From Paenibacillus sp. FSL H3-0469 (lineage in GTDB: Bacteria > Bacillota > Bacilli > Paenibacillales > Paenibacillaceae): a stretch of DNA of 64,000 bases. Position numbers and translations under genes: made by a program. The notes below the pieces were generated by a model that was not told the origin of the DNA, searched no databases, and saw only the letters and a program-made list of their open reading frames with translations. This document shows positions 16,791-25,767 of the stretch, in pieces (the stretch's first letter is position 1; each line of letters opens with the position of its first letter). The stretch covers positions 5,580,001 to 5,644,000 of the forward strand of contig NZ_CP150302.1 of NCBI RefSeq assembly GCF_038051945.1, read 5' to 3'.

Positions 16791-19715
16791 ATGGCCGACA
16801 TTTCCTGTTACCGCCCTATAGCTGGCGTTCGATATCTCGATGAAATCCAAGATGAAGTCTATGCCCGGTCTTCCCTTCACGGCGATTCGCTGATTGAAGC
16901 GGAGAGCCGGATGCCTGTAAGATCAGTTGCCGCCTGCCGGGCGGATGAATATCCGGCGGGTGAAGCAGCTTCAGCCGGGACTCTCTCGCTTTCGGGGACA
17001 TGGCGGATGAAGGGCGGTGCCCCCGCCGATCCGGGCGATCCGCCGCCCAATACCGGCTGGTTCGGCCGCAAGGCCACAGCCGCTGAAGGGATGGAGGAGG
17101 GCTGGTATAAGCCCGGCTGCGACCGCAGCGGCTGGCATGAGGTTCAGGTACCGGTAACAGTACAGAAAGCGCTGCTTGAGCTGGGTCTGATGAAGGACCC
17201 CTTCTGGAATGCTAATATACTCGACGAACTAGAGGAGCACGGGCAGCCGCCGGAAACGCCGGTATGGTTCCGCCGTACGCCCGCCGAGACAAGGGACTGG
17301 TGGTTCGCCAGATCGTTTGAGCTGCCCAAGGAGTGGCAGGGCCTCCGGCTGACGCTTTCGTTTGCAGGCATCGACTATTCCGCCACCGTGTTTGTAAACG
17401 GAGTATCGCTTGGCCATCACAAGGGGATGTTCGGCGGGCCTGAGCTGGATATTACCGGGCTGGCCCTGTTCGGCGCTCCGAACGAGGTTGTGGTCCGCGT
17501 CGATCAGGCGCCGCAGTCCTGGAACGGCCTGCTGAAGGGCAGCCCTGGCTTCGGCTGGCATTACGGTCACCTGATCTCGATGGGCATCTGGAGAGAGGTG
17601 CTCGTGCGGGCTGAAGCGGAGCTGAAGATAGCCGATCCGTTCGTGTCTACAGTCTCCATAAGCCCGGATGAGGCGGTGCTGTCCGTGGAGTACTCGGTGG
17701 TCAGCAGTCAAGCGGAGCCGGTTCCGGTTACTGTGCAGGGAATCATCCGCAGACAAGGAAGCCCGTCTGTAAACGGCAGCGTACCGGGGCTGGATGGCAA
17801 GAGCGGTGAGCACTGCTTCTCGAATGAGGTTATGGTTTCATACGGCGTAAACCGTCTCCGGACGGAGGTCCGCCTTGCTCGTCCGTCTCTTTGGTGGCCG
17901 TCGGGTTACGGCGAACAGGCGTTGTACCGGCTGGAGTTGAGCCCGGCTGCCGATGGCGCGGGCACCGTATCGGAGGCTTATACTGTCTTCGGCATTCGGA
18001 CAATCGAAATGCTTCCGGCCGCTGCAAGCGAGCCCGAAGCGCACTACCGCTGGCAGTTCGTCATTAACGGGGTGCCGATGTTTATCAAGGGGGCGAACTG
18101 GTGCTGGCCGGACCCGCTGCTGGAGCAGCGCGGGGAGCTGTATGAACGGCTGCTGGAGCTGGCGCGCAGAGGACATTTGGGCATGCTGCGGGCCTGGGGC
18201 GGAGGACTTGTCGAAGGCGGCATGTTCTACCGGCTGTGCGATGAGAAAGGCATTATGGTCTATCAGGAGTTTCCGCTCTGCTGGGGTCCCCCGGATTCGC
18301 CGCATACGGACCTCGGCGTCATCGACCGCCAGGTGACCGGCGCGGTGAAGCGGCTGCGCAATCATCCCTCGCTTGTCATGTGGGGCGGCGGCAACGAGAA
18401 CGGCCCTCACGGCGGTGCGGATGAAGGACTGTTCCTGACGGGCAGACGCTGCCGCGGCTTCGATCCGTCCCGACCGTTCCACCGGACCGATCCCTGGGGC
18501 GGAAGTGTGCATAACTGGAATGTGTATCACGGCGGGGAACCGCTGGCTGAGGCGACGCTGGCGATGCCATCCGTATTCTACGGGGAGTTCGGCATACCCA
18601 GTATGCCTGACAGGTCCAGCTGCCTACGTTTCATCCCTGAGGAGGAGCTGGCCTCGTATCCCCCTACGGAGGATAGCCGGGGCTGGAAGGCCCATTTTCA
18701 CCAGTTCGGGCTGAAAGATATCATCAAAGTCATGCGCTATGGCGCATACGGGCCGATCAGGAGCTGGGACGATTATATCCGGTATTCCCAGACGGCGCAG
18801 GGAGATTCCATCCGCTTTACGGCGGATATGCAGCGGGCGCAGACCGGCGGAGCGTGCACCGGCTTCTGGTATTACAAATTCACTGACCTGTTCCCGGGCC
18901 ATTCCTGGGGGATCGTCGATTTCTACGGGTCGCCCAAGCTGTCCTATTACCGGGCCAAACAGTCCTGCCGGCCGGAGAACGCCTTGTTGACCTTCGCCAA
19001 AACGGACGGCTGGAAGGCAGGTGAGCGGTTTGCAGCCGATCTGTACGCGGTCAGCGATACGCTGGCCGGGTTAGCGGAATGTTCCGTCACAGTCACCTTG
19101 TATAACAGCCAATTAACTGCAATGGAAACATACCGCCATATGGGCCTTAGGCTGAAGCCGGGAACCGCCCTGCACATTGGCAGCCTCTCTATGGAGCTGC
19201 CGTCCGAAGAACAGATCCGTCCCTTTATTGCGGCTGTGACGCTCCGTGCAGAGAACGGCAGCCTGCTGTCCGATCAATGGTATTTCTTTAACGCCCAGTC
19301 CAAGCCGGAGGAACTGCTTGCATTCGAACGCAGCCATCTTCAGGACGGCAACGAATACCCGGGTGAAGAAGCGCAGCGTGCGTTTGAACTGTATGCCAAT
19401 CTAAAGTCCGCGCCGCTGCTGACTTTACCGCCCGCTGTGCTGGAATGGGAAGCAGAGCGAACCGCAGACGGAGGAGCTTTTAGGATACGCAACACCGGCA
19501 CTGTTCCGGCTGTCAGGGTGACAATCGGCGGCTTCCCGGAAGAATGGAGCTGCTTCCTCGAAGATAACGATTTCGGTCTGCAGCCGGGAGAGGAGCGGCG
19601 GGTTCCGTATACTGCCGGAGCGGATATCTCTCTGGAGGGTGTAACGCTAAGTGCATGGAACGCTGCGGCGGTCCCGCCCGCTTCAGTAGAAGGCATAGCG
19701 CGGAATGAACGATAG
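16791..19715 (+). CDS. GH2 family glycoside hydrolase (beta-mannosidase/exo-glucosaminidase-like)
   Basis: A 974-aa cytoplasmic enzyme with the GH2 layout: a sugar-binding jelly-roll (residues ~60-220, ending WHYGHLISMGIWREVLVRAEA), an immunoglobulin-like domain, then a TIM barrel with GHLGMLRAWGGGLVEGGMFYRLCDEKGIMVYQEFP in short form. NHPSLVMWGGGNEN carries the acid/base Glu, and FYGEFGIPSMP carries the nucleophile Glu. The W-G-G-G-N-E-N form is nearest to mannosidase and exo-glucosaminidase branches rather than beta-galactosidases. ATG 16791 follows AAGAGG; the in-frame GTG at 16749 and ATG at 16782 are less well placed. It ends 13 bp before the second rhamnosidase gene. The exact sugar is unknown. 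Confidence 0.85.
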   Translation: MADISCYRPIAGVRYLDEIQDEVYARSSLHGDSLIEAESRMPVRSVAACRADEYPAGEAASAGTLSLSGTWRMKGGAPADPGDPPPNTGWFGRKATAAEGMEEGWYKPGCDRSGWHEVQVPVTVQKALLELGLMKDPFWNANILDELEEHGQPPETPVWFRRTPAETRDWWFARSFELPKEWQGLRLTLSFAGIDYSATVFVNGVSLGHHKGMFGGPELDITGLALFGAPNEVVVRVDQAPQSWNGLLKGSPGFGWHYGHLISMGIWREVLVRAEAELKIADPFVSTVSISPDEAVLSVEYSVVSSQAEPVPVTVQGIIRRQGSPSVNGSVPGLDGKSGEHCFSNEVMVSYGVNRLRTEVRLARPSLWWPSGYGEQALYRLELSPAADGAGTVSEAYTVFGIRTIEMLPAAASEPEAHYRWQFVINGVPMFIKGANWCWPDPLLEQRGELYERLLELARRGHLGMLRAWGGGLVEGGMFYRLCDEKGIMVYQEFPLCWGPPDSPHTDLGVIDRQVTGAVKRLRNHPSLVMWGGGNENGPHGGADEGLFLTGRRCRGFDPSRPFHRTDPWGGSVHNWNVYHGGEPLAEATLAMPSVFYGEFGIPSMPDRSSCLRFIPEEELASYPPTEDSRGWKAHFHQFGLKDIIKVMRYGAYGPIRSWDDYIRYSQTAQGDSIRFTADMQRAQTGGACTGFWYYKFTDLFPGHSWGIVDFYGSPKLSYYRAKQSCRPENALLTFAKTDGWKAGERFAADLYAVSDTLAGLAECSVTVTLYNSQLTAMETYRHMGLRLKPGTALHIGSLSMELPSEEQIRPFIAAVTLRAENGSLLSDQWYFFNAQSKPEELLAFERSHLQDGNEYPGEEAQRAFELYANLKSAPLLTLPPAVLEWEAERTADGGAFRIRNTGTVPAVRVTIGGFPEEWSCFLEDNDFGLQPGEERRVPYTAGADISLEGVTLSAWNAAAVPPASVEGIARNER

Positions 19716-19728
19716 AGGAGGAACGAAG

Positions 19729-22446
19729 ATGGACGACCGTAACGGCAGCATCATAACAAACGCTTGGCAAGCGAGCTGGATTACAAGGCCGGTGGAGGAT
19801 CATTACGCATGGGCCGGGTACAGCGTCAGCGTATCCATACAACTGGAACGAGGCCGCGCCGTTCTGCTGTTCGGCTATCAATCAGAGGAATGCCATTATA
19901 CATGTGCACTCGATGCGGGAGCGGGTACAGTAAGTCTGTTCTCCGTAGAAGACGGGCGGGCACAAGCATTGGGGACGGCGGAAGCGCCCGGACTCATCCG
20001 GAGGGAACAGGCAGAGTCGGGCAACGGTTCGGAGGTTCTGCTCGAACTGCTGCAAAGTGACGAAACAATGATTGCCCGTATAAATGGGCAGCAGATGATG
20101 GCGGTCCCGGCCGCTCCGTTTACTGGAACGGTGGGCTTCCGCACGGAAGCCGGGAGCAGTGCCGTGTTCCGTGAGCTGCGCGTATCCGATGCCATGGGCC
20201 GCGCTCTTTATGTGAACCGCCTCTATGACCCGGATACGATCCATTTCACGGCAGGCGAAGTTGATCGCTCTGGCAGCGGATTAAGGCTGGTAGAGAACGA
20301 AACGTCACTCTGCACCTCTCCGATTCCTGTAGACAGTCCCTTGTTTCGCCGGGAGTTCAGGTTCTCCGCCGGAATCAGGAAGGCGGTCATCCGGGTATAC
20401 GCGCTCGGCTGGTACGAGCTGACTGTTAACGGACATAAGCCAGACCGGCGTGTACTTGCTCCGGCCAACACCCCTTACGGGCGGCGGCTGCTGTACGATA
20501 CCTATGATGTCACCGGACTTCTCCGCTCCGGCGGGAATGCCATCGGTTTGTGGCTCGGCAACGGCTACAATCATAATTACTCCCGCTGGGGCTGGAAATG
20601 GAAGCGGGATAAGGCGGTCATTCTGGAGCTGGCTGCAGAGCTTGAGGATGGCAGCAGCGTTATTGTAGGAACCGATGAATCCTGGGCCTGTACGGACAGC
20701 CCTATTCTAATGAACGACATTTACGATGGGGAGACCTTTGACGGCCGTCTGATTCCCGTGGGCTGGAATCTGGCCGGATATACCGGGGATGAGCCATGGC
20801 GTCCGGTCAGGCTTGCGGAACCGCCTGAAGGGGAGCTGCTGCCCAATCTGCAGCCGCCGGTGATGCCCTTTGAGCCGCTCGCCCCGGTCCGCGTCCTGCG
20901 ACCAAGGGAAGGCACGCTGGTGTACGATTTCGGCCAAAATATAGCGGGATGGGTAAGGATATCCGTCCAGGGTCAGTCAGGACAGCGTATAACAATGAAA
21001 TATAGTGAGCTTATTGACGATCAGGGGAACATCGATCCCTGGACCAACCGGAATGCCAGAGCAACGGATGTGTATATTTTGCGGGGTGCACAGGTGCCGG
21101 CTGAATCCGCAGAACATCAAGCGGAGATGTACGAGCCGCGGTTCACCTATCACGGCTTCCGCTATGTAGAGATTACCGGAGATAAAGAACCGGAGTCCAT
21201 TATTGCTATTCCTATCCATGCCAACGTTGCCGCAGCCGGAACATTCACCTGCTCCGATCCGCTGCTGAACCGGATTCAGAGCAATATCCGCTGGTCGTAC
21301 CTGAACAATCTGGTCAGCATTCCGACGGACTGCTGTCAGCGCGACGAGCGGACACCCTGCCTGATGGATTCCGCCGTCGTGGAGGAAGCTGGCATTCATA
21401 ACTTCGATATGCAGGCATATTACCGCAAATGGCTGGGCGATATCGCGGACAGCGAATCGAACCCGGATTGGAGCGGAGACAAGGTATCTCTGCCCTGGCA
21501 TCTGTATTGGTATTACGGAGACATTGGCCTACTCGAAGACAGTTACCCGGCGATGAAATCGTATGTGGAGCATCTGGCTGCCAAATGGCCTGCGGGACTG
21601 GTGAAGGAGGGCTTTGGAGACTGGTGCCCGCCTAATGAGGACGGCTGGGACGCTTATTTTCATGAAGTCGAACTGGTGAATACCGCCTTGTATTACAGGC
21701 TGGCCGTCATCGTGTCGGAAACCGCCGGAGTGCTGGGACTGGAAGAAGACCGCTCCCGTTACGAAGCGTTAGGTCAATCGGTGGCTGAAGCGTTCCATTC
21801 CCGGTTTCACCAAGGGGAGGGCGTGTACGGCAGCGGGTCGCAGACCGCGCAATTGCTGCCGCTGGCCTATGGTCTAGTTCCTGCCGACCTCGTACACGCT
21901 GCGGCGCGAAGACTGGCTGAGGCCATTGCGGAGCAAGGCGGCCGGCTGGCAACGGGTATTTACGGAACGCGTTACCTGATGGATGTTCTGGCCGATCACG
22001 GGGATATCGATCTGGCGCTCCAAATCCTGCGCAGTACGGAATATCCCGGGTTCGGCTATCAGATCGGCCAGGGCGCTACGACCCTGTGGGAGCAGTGGAG
22101 TCCCAAGGGTGCCATGCATTCGCATGACCATGCCATGTTCGGCGGGATTGGCGCGTCCTTCTATACCCGGCTGGCCGGCATCCGCCCGCTGGCTCCAGGC
22201 TACGAACGGATTCTGATTCATCCGTATATTCCGCAGGACCTGGATTCGGCCGCGGCTGAATTCCTCTCGGTCAGGGGGCTGATCCGCTCGGAATGGTCGC
22301 GGACGGCCGGGGAGCTTGTGCTGACAGTCGTTGTGCCGCCTGACACGAGCGCCGTTATTATGCTCCCGCCGTCTGGCGGGCAAGAAACAGCGGCACGGGT
22401 GAGCCATGAAGCCGGCCCGGGCCGGCACCAATTTACAGTGTATTAA
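19729..22446 (+). CDS. GH78 alpha-L-rhamnosidase, second copy
   Basis: A 905-aa protein without signal peptide. The first ~170 residues are an extra beta-sandwich (concanavalin-like). The rhamnosidase N-terminal domain follows (GWYELTVNGHKPDRRVLAPA, SGGNAIGLWLGNGYNHNY), then the concanavalin-type domain (GTLVYDFGQNIAGWVRI) and the alpha/alpha barrel. The catalytic block reads PTDCCQRDERTPCLMDSA, whereas the family usually has T-D-C-P-Q-R-D-E-R-x-G-W-x-G-D-A. The Glu and Asp are kept in register, but Pro and the Gly-Trp pair are replaced. ATG 19729 is preceded by GAGGAGG; another ATG at 19705 overlaps the previous gene and has no good site. It likely removes rhamnose from the imported glycan. 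Confidence 0.88.
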   Translation: MDDRNGSIITNAWQASWITRPVEDHYAWAGYSVSVSIQLERGRAVLLFGYQSEECHYTCALDAGAGTVSLFSVEDGRAQALGTAEAPGLIRREQAESGNGSEVLLELLQSDETMIARINGQQMMAVPAAPFTGTVGFRTEAGSSAVFRELRVSDAMGRALYVNRLYDPDTIHFTAGEVDRSGSGLRLVENETSLCTSPIPVDSPLFRREFRFSAGIRKAVIRVYALGWYELTVNGHKPDRRVLAPANTPYGRRLLYDTYDVTGLLRSGGNAIGLWLGNGYNHNYSRWGWKWKRDKAVILELAAELEDGSSVIVGTDESWACTDSPILMNDIYDGETFDGRLIPVGWNLAGYTGDEPWRPVRLAEPPEGELLPNLQPPVMPFEPLAPVRVLRPREGTLVYDFGQNIAGWVRISVQGQSGQRITMKYSELIDDQGNIDPWTNRNARATDVYILRGAQVPAESAEHQAEMYEPRFTYHGFRYVEITGDKEPESIIAIPIHANVAAAGTFTCSDPLLNRIQSNIRWSYLNNLVSIPTDCCQRDERTPCLMDSAVVEEAGIHNFDMQAYYRKWLGDIADSESNPDWSGDKVSLPWHLYWYYGDIGLLEDSYPAMKSYVEHLAAKWPAGLVKEGFGDWCPPNEDGWDAYFHEVELVNTALYYRLAVIVSETAGVLGLEEDRSRYEALGQSVAEAFHSRFHQGEGVYGSGSQTAQLLPLAYGLVPADLVHAAARRLAEAIAEQGGRLATGIYGTRYLMDVLADHGDIDLALQILRSTEYPGFGYQIGQGATTLWEQWSPKGAMHSHDHAMFGGIGASFYTRLAGIRPLAPGYERILIHPYIPQDLDSAAAEFLSVRGLIRSEWSRTAGELVLTVVVPPDTSAVIMLPPSGGQETAARVSHEAGPGRHQFTVY

Positions 22447-22459
22447 AAAGGAGGAGCTT

Positions 22460-24256
22460 ATGGCGGATTTGGATTTTACACATCGTTATGCAGGCGGTTT
22501 TCCCAAGATCGGCATCCGTCCGGTCATTGACCGCCGCAAGCAGGTGAAGGCGGCATTGAAGGGGATGACGATGGCGCTTGCGCATGAAGCCGCAGCCGTG
22601 ATCTCGTCATCCGTCCGCAACCCCGACGGCTCGCCCGCAGAGGTCATCGTGTTCGATACCTGCATTTCCGGGCTGCCCGAGGCGGCCCGCTGCTCGGAGC
22701 AGTTCCGCAAGGCAGGGGTTGGCGTAATCGTAACCGTGGCCAGCGGGTGGTGTTATCCTCTGGAGACGATGGAGACGGACCCGTCCTTGCCTCACGCGGT
22801 CTGGGGCTTTAACGGTACGGGGCGTCCCGGAGCCGTATATCTGGCCGCTCTTCATGCCGCCCATAACCAGAAGGGGCTGCCGGTATTCAAAATCTACGGC
22901 CGTCACATCCAGGACAGCGGGGAGCGGTCGCTGCCGGAGGATGTACAGGATAAACTGACCCGTTTCGCACGTGCAGGGCTTGCGGCCGCCCTGCTGCGGG
23001 GCAAATCATATTTGTCGATCGGCTCCGTCTCCATGGGGATCGCAGGCTGTGTTGTGAATGAGGATTTCTACCGGCATTATCTCGGCATGACCAACGCTTA
23101 TGTAGATATGACGGAGGTGACGCGCAGGCTGGACGCCGGAATTTACGATCCGGAGGAGTTTAAGATCGCAATGGACTGGGTGTCCCGCTTCTGCCGGGAA
23201 GGGCCCGACCCGAACGCAGAGGAGGAGCGTATTCCGGCAGACCGCAAGCGGGCGAACTGGGCAACCTCTGTTCAAATGGCGATGATTGTCCGCGACCTCA
23301 TGACCGGTAACCCGCGGCTGGCTCAGCTTGGCTTCGAGGAAGAGGCTTACGGCTACAACGCCATCGCCTCCGGCTTCCAGGGGCAGCGGGAGTGGACCGA
23401 CCATAACCCGAGCGCTGATGTGCTGGAGGCGGTGCTGTGCAGCTCGTTCGACTGGAACGGTATCCGCGAGCCTTACACGGTCGCGACGGAGAACGACAAT
23501 CTGAACGCCGTGACCATGCTGTTCAATCATTATTTATCGCATACCGCGCAGATCTTCGCCGATGTGCGGGCGTACTGGAGCCCGGAAACCGTCCGGCGCG
23601 TCACGGGCTGGACACCGGAAGGCCCTGCCGCCGGCGGCTTTATCCATTTGATCAATTCCGGCCCTGCCGCGCTGGACGGAACCGGGGAACAGCGCAGAGA
23701 GGGACAGCCGGTCATGAAGCCGCACTGGGAGATCAGCGGCGAAGAGGCTGAAGCCTGTCTCGCGGCAACAAGCTGGCGGCCGACCTATATGGATCAGTTC
23801 GCGGGCGGCGGCTACTCGACGGATTTTACGACCAGAGGCGGTATGCCGGTAACGATGTCGCGCATCAATCTGGTGGATGGGCTGGGGCCTGTGCTTCAGC
23901 TGGCGGAGGGGTATACGCTTGAGCTGCCGGAGGATGTGCACGATGCGCTCGATTTGCGGACCACGCCGACCTGGCCAACGACCTGGTTTGTGCCGAATAC
24001 GGTGCCGGGTGATCCGGTATTCGAGGATGTGTACGCCGTAATGGAGGCGTGGGGCTCCAACCACTGCGCGGTCAGCTATGGCCATATCGGCGCCGATCTC
24101 ATTACGCTGGCGAGCATTCTGCGGATTCCGGTCAACATGCACAATGTGGGAAGGAGCCGCCTGTTCCGTCCCAGCGCCTGGAGCGCATTCGGCACCAAGG
24201 ACCCTGAAGGCGCCGACTTCCGCGCCTGCGCCGCCTACGGGCCATTATATTCATAG
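22460..24256 (+). CDS. fucI: L-fucose isomerase (also acts on D-arabinose)
   Basis: A 598-aa protein, close to the ~590 residues of characterised L-fucose isomerases. It interconverts L-fucose and L-fuculose, and D-arabinose and D-ribulose, with bound Mn2+. Typical segments are KIGIRPVIDRRKQ near residue 15, ASGWCYPLETMETDP, GFNGTGRPGAVYLAA, SIGSVSMGIAGC, TENDNLNAVTMLFNHYLSHTAQIFADVRAYW (metal-binding Glu and Asp) and a C-terminal NHCAVSYGHIGADL with the third metal-ligand His. ATG 22460 follows AAGGAGGAG, 13 bp after the rhamnosidase gene. A kinase and aldolase for the next steps are not in this window. It shows that the locus feeds an L-fucose- or D-arabinose-configured sugar into metabolism. 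Confidence 0.92.
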   Translation: MADLDFTHRYAGGFPKIGIRPVIDRRKQVKAALKGMTMALAHEAAAVISSSVRNPDGSPAEVIVFDTCISGLPEAARCSEQFRKAGVGVIVTVASGWCYPLETMETDPSLPHAVWGFNGTGRPGAVYLAALHAAHNQKGLPVFKIYGRHIQDSGERSLPEDVQDKLTRFARAGLAAALLRGKSYLSIGSVSMGIAGCVVNEDFYRHYLGMTNAYVDMTEVTRRLDAGIYDPEEFKIAMDWVSRFCREGPDPNAEEERIPADRKRANWATSVQMAMIVRDLMTGNPRLAQLGFEEEAYGYNAIASGFQGQREWTDHNPSADVLEAVLCSSFDWNGIREPYTVATENDNLNAVTMLFNHYLSHTAQIFADVRAYWSPETVRRVTGWTPEGPAAGGFIHLINSGPAALDGTGEQRREGQPVMKPHWEISGEEAEACLAATSWRPTYMDQFAGGGYSTDFTTRGGMPVTMSRINLVDGLGPVLQLAEGYTLELPEDVHDALDLRTTPTWPTTWFVPNTVPGDPVFEDVYAVMEAWGSNHCAVSYGHIGADLITLASILRIPVNMHNVGRSRLFRPSAWSAFGTKDPEGADFRACAAYGPLYS

Positions 24257-24274
24257 ATTCCTGCTGTACGCATA

Positions 24275-24309
24275 AGCCTGGCTCCGGATATGTCCGGGGC
24301 CGGGCTTTT
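24275..24309 (+). terminator. Rho-independent terminator closing the carbohydrate locus
   Basis: AGCCTGGCTCCGG pairs imperfectly with CCGGGGCCGGGCT, followed by TTTT. It lies 18 bp after the isomerase stop codon. Confidence 0.8.
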
Positions 24310-24428
24310 AAGACGATTAATTCATTCGGGGGATTGCGGGAATTTCAAAAGTGGAATATTATTTAGTTGTAATTAATGTATTTGCTTATTAATTAATGTT
24401 TATATTAATTTATTGGAGTGGATGTATT

Positions 24429-25214
24429 ATGTATCCCCATCATCAAGCAGCCATTGATGCCATCACCAACAAGCTTAAAGCCAGACCCGACGTACAAGGG
24501 ATCATCATCGGAGGCTCCGTGGCGCATGGCTTTGCGGGCGAAACCTCAGATATCGACATTATGATCGTCCTTTCTGAAGAGGATTACAAGAAAGCTTCTT
24601 CCACCCGTAATCTTGGGTATTTCGAAACGGAATCCTGTTCTTATGAAGGCGGTTACGTGGACGGGAAAGTTGTATCCGCTTCCTACATCAAGCAAGTGGC
24701 TGAATCCGGCAGCGATCCTGCTAAGTTCGCATTCCAGGATGCGTTTGTCACCTATTCCAATATCGAGGGGCTCAAGCAGTTGGTCCAAGACGCTCCCCGG
24801 TATCCGGTGGAGAAAAAGGCGGAGAACATGCAGAAGTTCTATGCACAATTCGAAACCTGGAAATGGTATTATTACGAAGGACTGAAACGCAATAATCGAT
24901 TATTAATCGACTACTGTTTGACCCAATATGCCTTTTTCGCAGGCAGGCTGATTTTGGTACATAACGAAACGCTGTTCCCTTCTTATAAGTGGTTCTTAAA
25001 GGTTCTGGAAGGGGTTCAAAAGAAGCCGGAGAATTTGTTGGCGGACATCCACCGGCTACTGGAAGAACGAACGCCGGAAGCCGTTGAGAATCTGTACGAG
25101 AGTATTGTGGAATTTAATAACTGGTATCAGGCAGAGCATCATTGGACGGTTCAGTTCATGATGGATAGCCAGCTGAACTGGATGGACGGACCGGTTCCGG
25201 TTCTCGATTTATAA
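24429..25214 (+). CDS. Nucleotidyltransferase-domain protein
   Basis: A 261-aa protein. The N-terminal part has the polymerase-beta-type nucleotidyltransferase signature GGSVAHGFAGETSDIDIMIVL (G-S, then D-x-D about 13 residues later). Such proteins transfer an NMP to a small molecule, protein or RNA. The C-terminal ~130 residues are helical (WKWYYYEGLKRNNRLLIDYCLTQYAFF), as in aminoglycoside-adenylyltransferase-like families. ATG 24429 follows TTGGAG. The 120 bp upstream is very AT-rich (poly-ATTAAT), unlike the surrounding sequence, which may mark a promoter region or recent transfer. It is a single-gene unit bounded by terminators. The target is unknown; a second protein with the same fold lies at 25.8 kb. 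Confidence 0.82.
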   Translation: MYPHHQAAIDAITNKLKARPDVQGIIIGGSVAHGFAGETSDIDIMIVLSEEDYKKASSTRNLGYFETESCSYEGGYVDGKVVSASYIKQVAESGSDPAKFAFQDAFVTYSNIEGLKQLVQDAPRYPVEKKAENMQKFYAQFETWKWYYYEGLKRNNRLLIDYCLTQYAFFAGRLILVHNETLFPSYKWFLKVLEGVQKKPENLLADIHRLLEERTPEAVENLYESIVEFNNWYQAEHHWTVQFMMDSQLNWMDGPVPVLDL

Positions 25215-25245
25215 ACTGTTCCGCTAACGGGACACGTTTGTTCAA

Positions 25246-25300
25246 TGAAACAGCGACAGTCCAGGACTTTATTTTCTTGTCTTGGCTGTCGCTGTTTCAA
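25246..25300 (+). terminator. Long hairpin terminator
   Basis: TGAAACAGCGACAG and CTGTCGCTGTTTCA form a perfect 14-bp outer stem, continued by CCAGGAC/GTCTTGG with one mismatch. The outer arms give an A/T-rich base on both strands, so it may work in either direction. It lies 31 bp after the nucleotidyltransferase gene. Confidence 0.75.
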
Positions 25301-25414
25301 TTTCAACGCTCAGTCTATAACTTGTTTTATGGAGTCTAACGGTTGCGAAAAATCGAACACAATATGCTGCTGCGCCGGGGGAAGGGCCCCACTCCACAGC
25401 CAGTAGCATTTATA

Positions 25415-25600
25415 AAGGAATCCTGCAAGATGTGCAACAATGCGGCTCCATAGAAGCGGCCTATGCTGAAATCCTGCACCAAATGCAACAAATCCAGTAC
25501 AAACTTGCTCTAAACACCGAAATTTGTGCAAATAATGCAACAATGTAGCGTAACCCGTAACTTTTTTTAAGGAATCCTGCAAATAGTGCAACAATGCTGC
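25415..25600. repeat. Array of TGCA-N5-TGCAACAA motifs at 51/52-bp spacing
   Basis: Four copies of TGCA, five variable bases, TGCAACAA start at 25424, 25475, 25527 and 25578 (spacings 51, 52, 51). Copies 1 and 4 share longer flanks (GGAATCCTGCA before, ATGC-GCTCC and AAGCGGC after). Open frames cross the region on the minus strand but only echo the repeats. The sequence from 25301 to 25415 holds no recognised gene. Confidence 0.75.
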
Positions 25601-25671
25601 TCCTTACAAGCGGCTGGTAAGAGAATGCATCAGCATTCTTCACCCGCAGGGTGATTTTGTTCTGCCGTCAC

Positions 25672-25726
25672 GCAGGAACCCTCCTAAATTATGTTATAAT
25701 ATTCCGGAAATATGTTCTGTGCGGTT
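25672..25726 (+). repeat. Dispersed ~55-bp element, copy B, with a TATAAT-like box
   Basis: It aligns with 2582-2635 (blocks CTCCTAA, TTATGTTA, TATTCCG, TCTGTGCGGT). In this copy GTTATAATATT supplies a good -10-like box near 25695, so the element may carry the promoter of the following nucleotidyltransferase gene. No clear -35 box is seen. Confidence 0.55.
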
Positions 25727-25767
25727 GGTTGCAGGGAGTGGGAATTCTAAGAGGGGTAGGGAAGCGT

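Noticed and set aside
25310..25643. Small minus-strand genes in the spacer before the second nucleotidyltransferase gene
   Set aside because: They overlap the TGCAACAA repeats and echo them.
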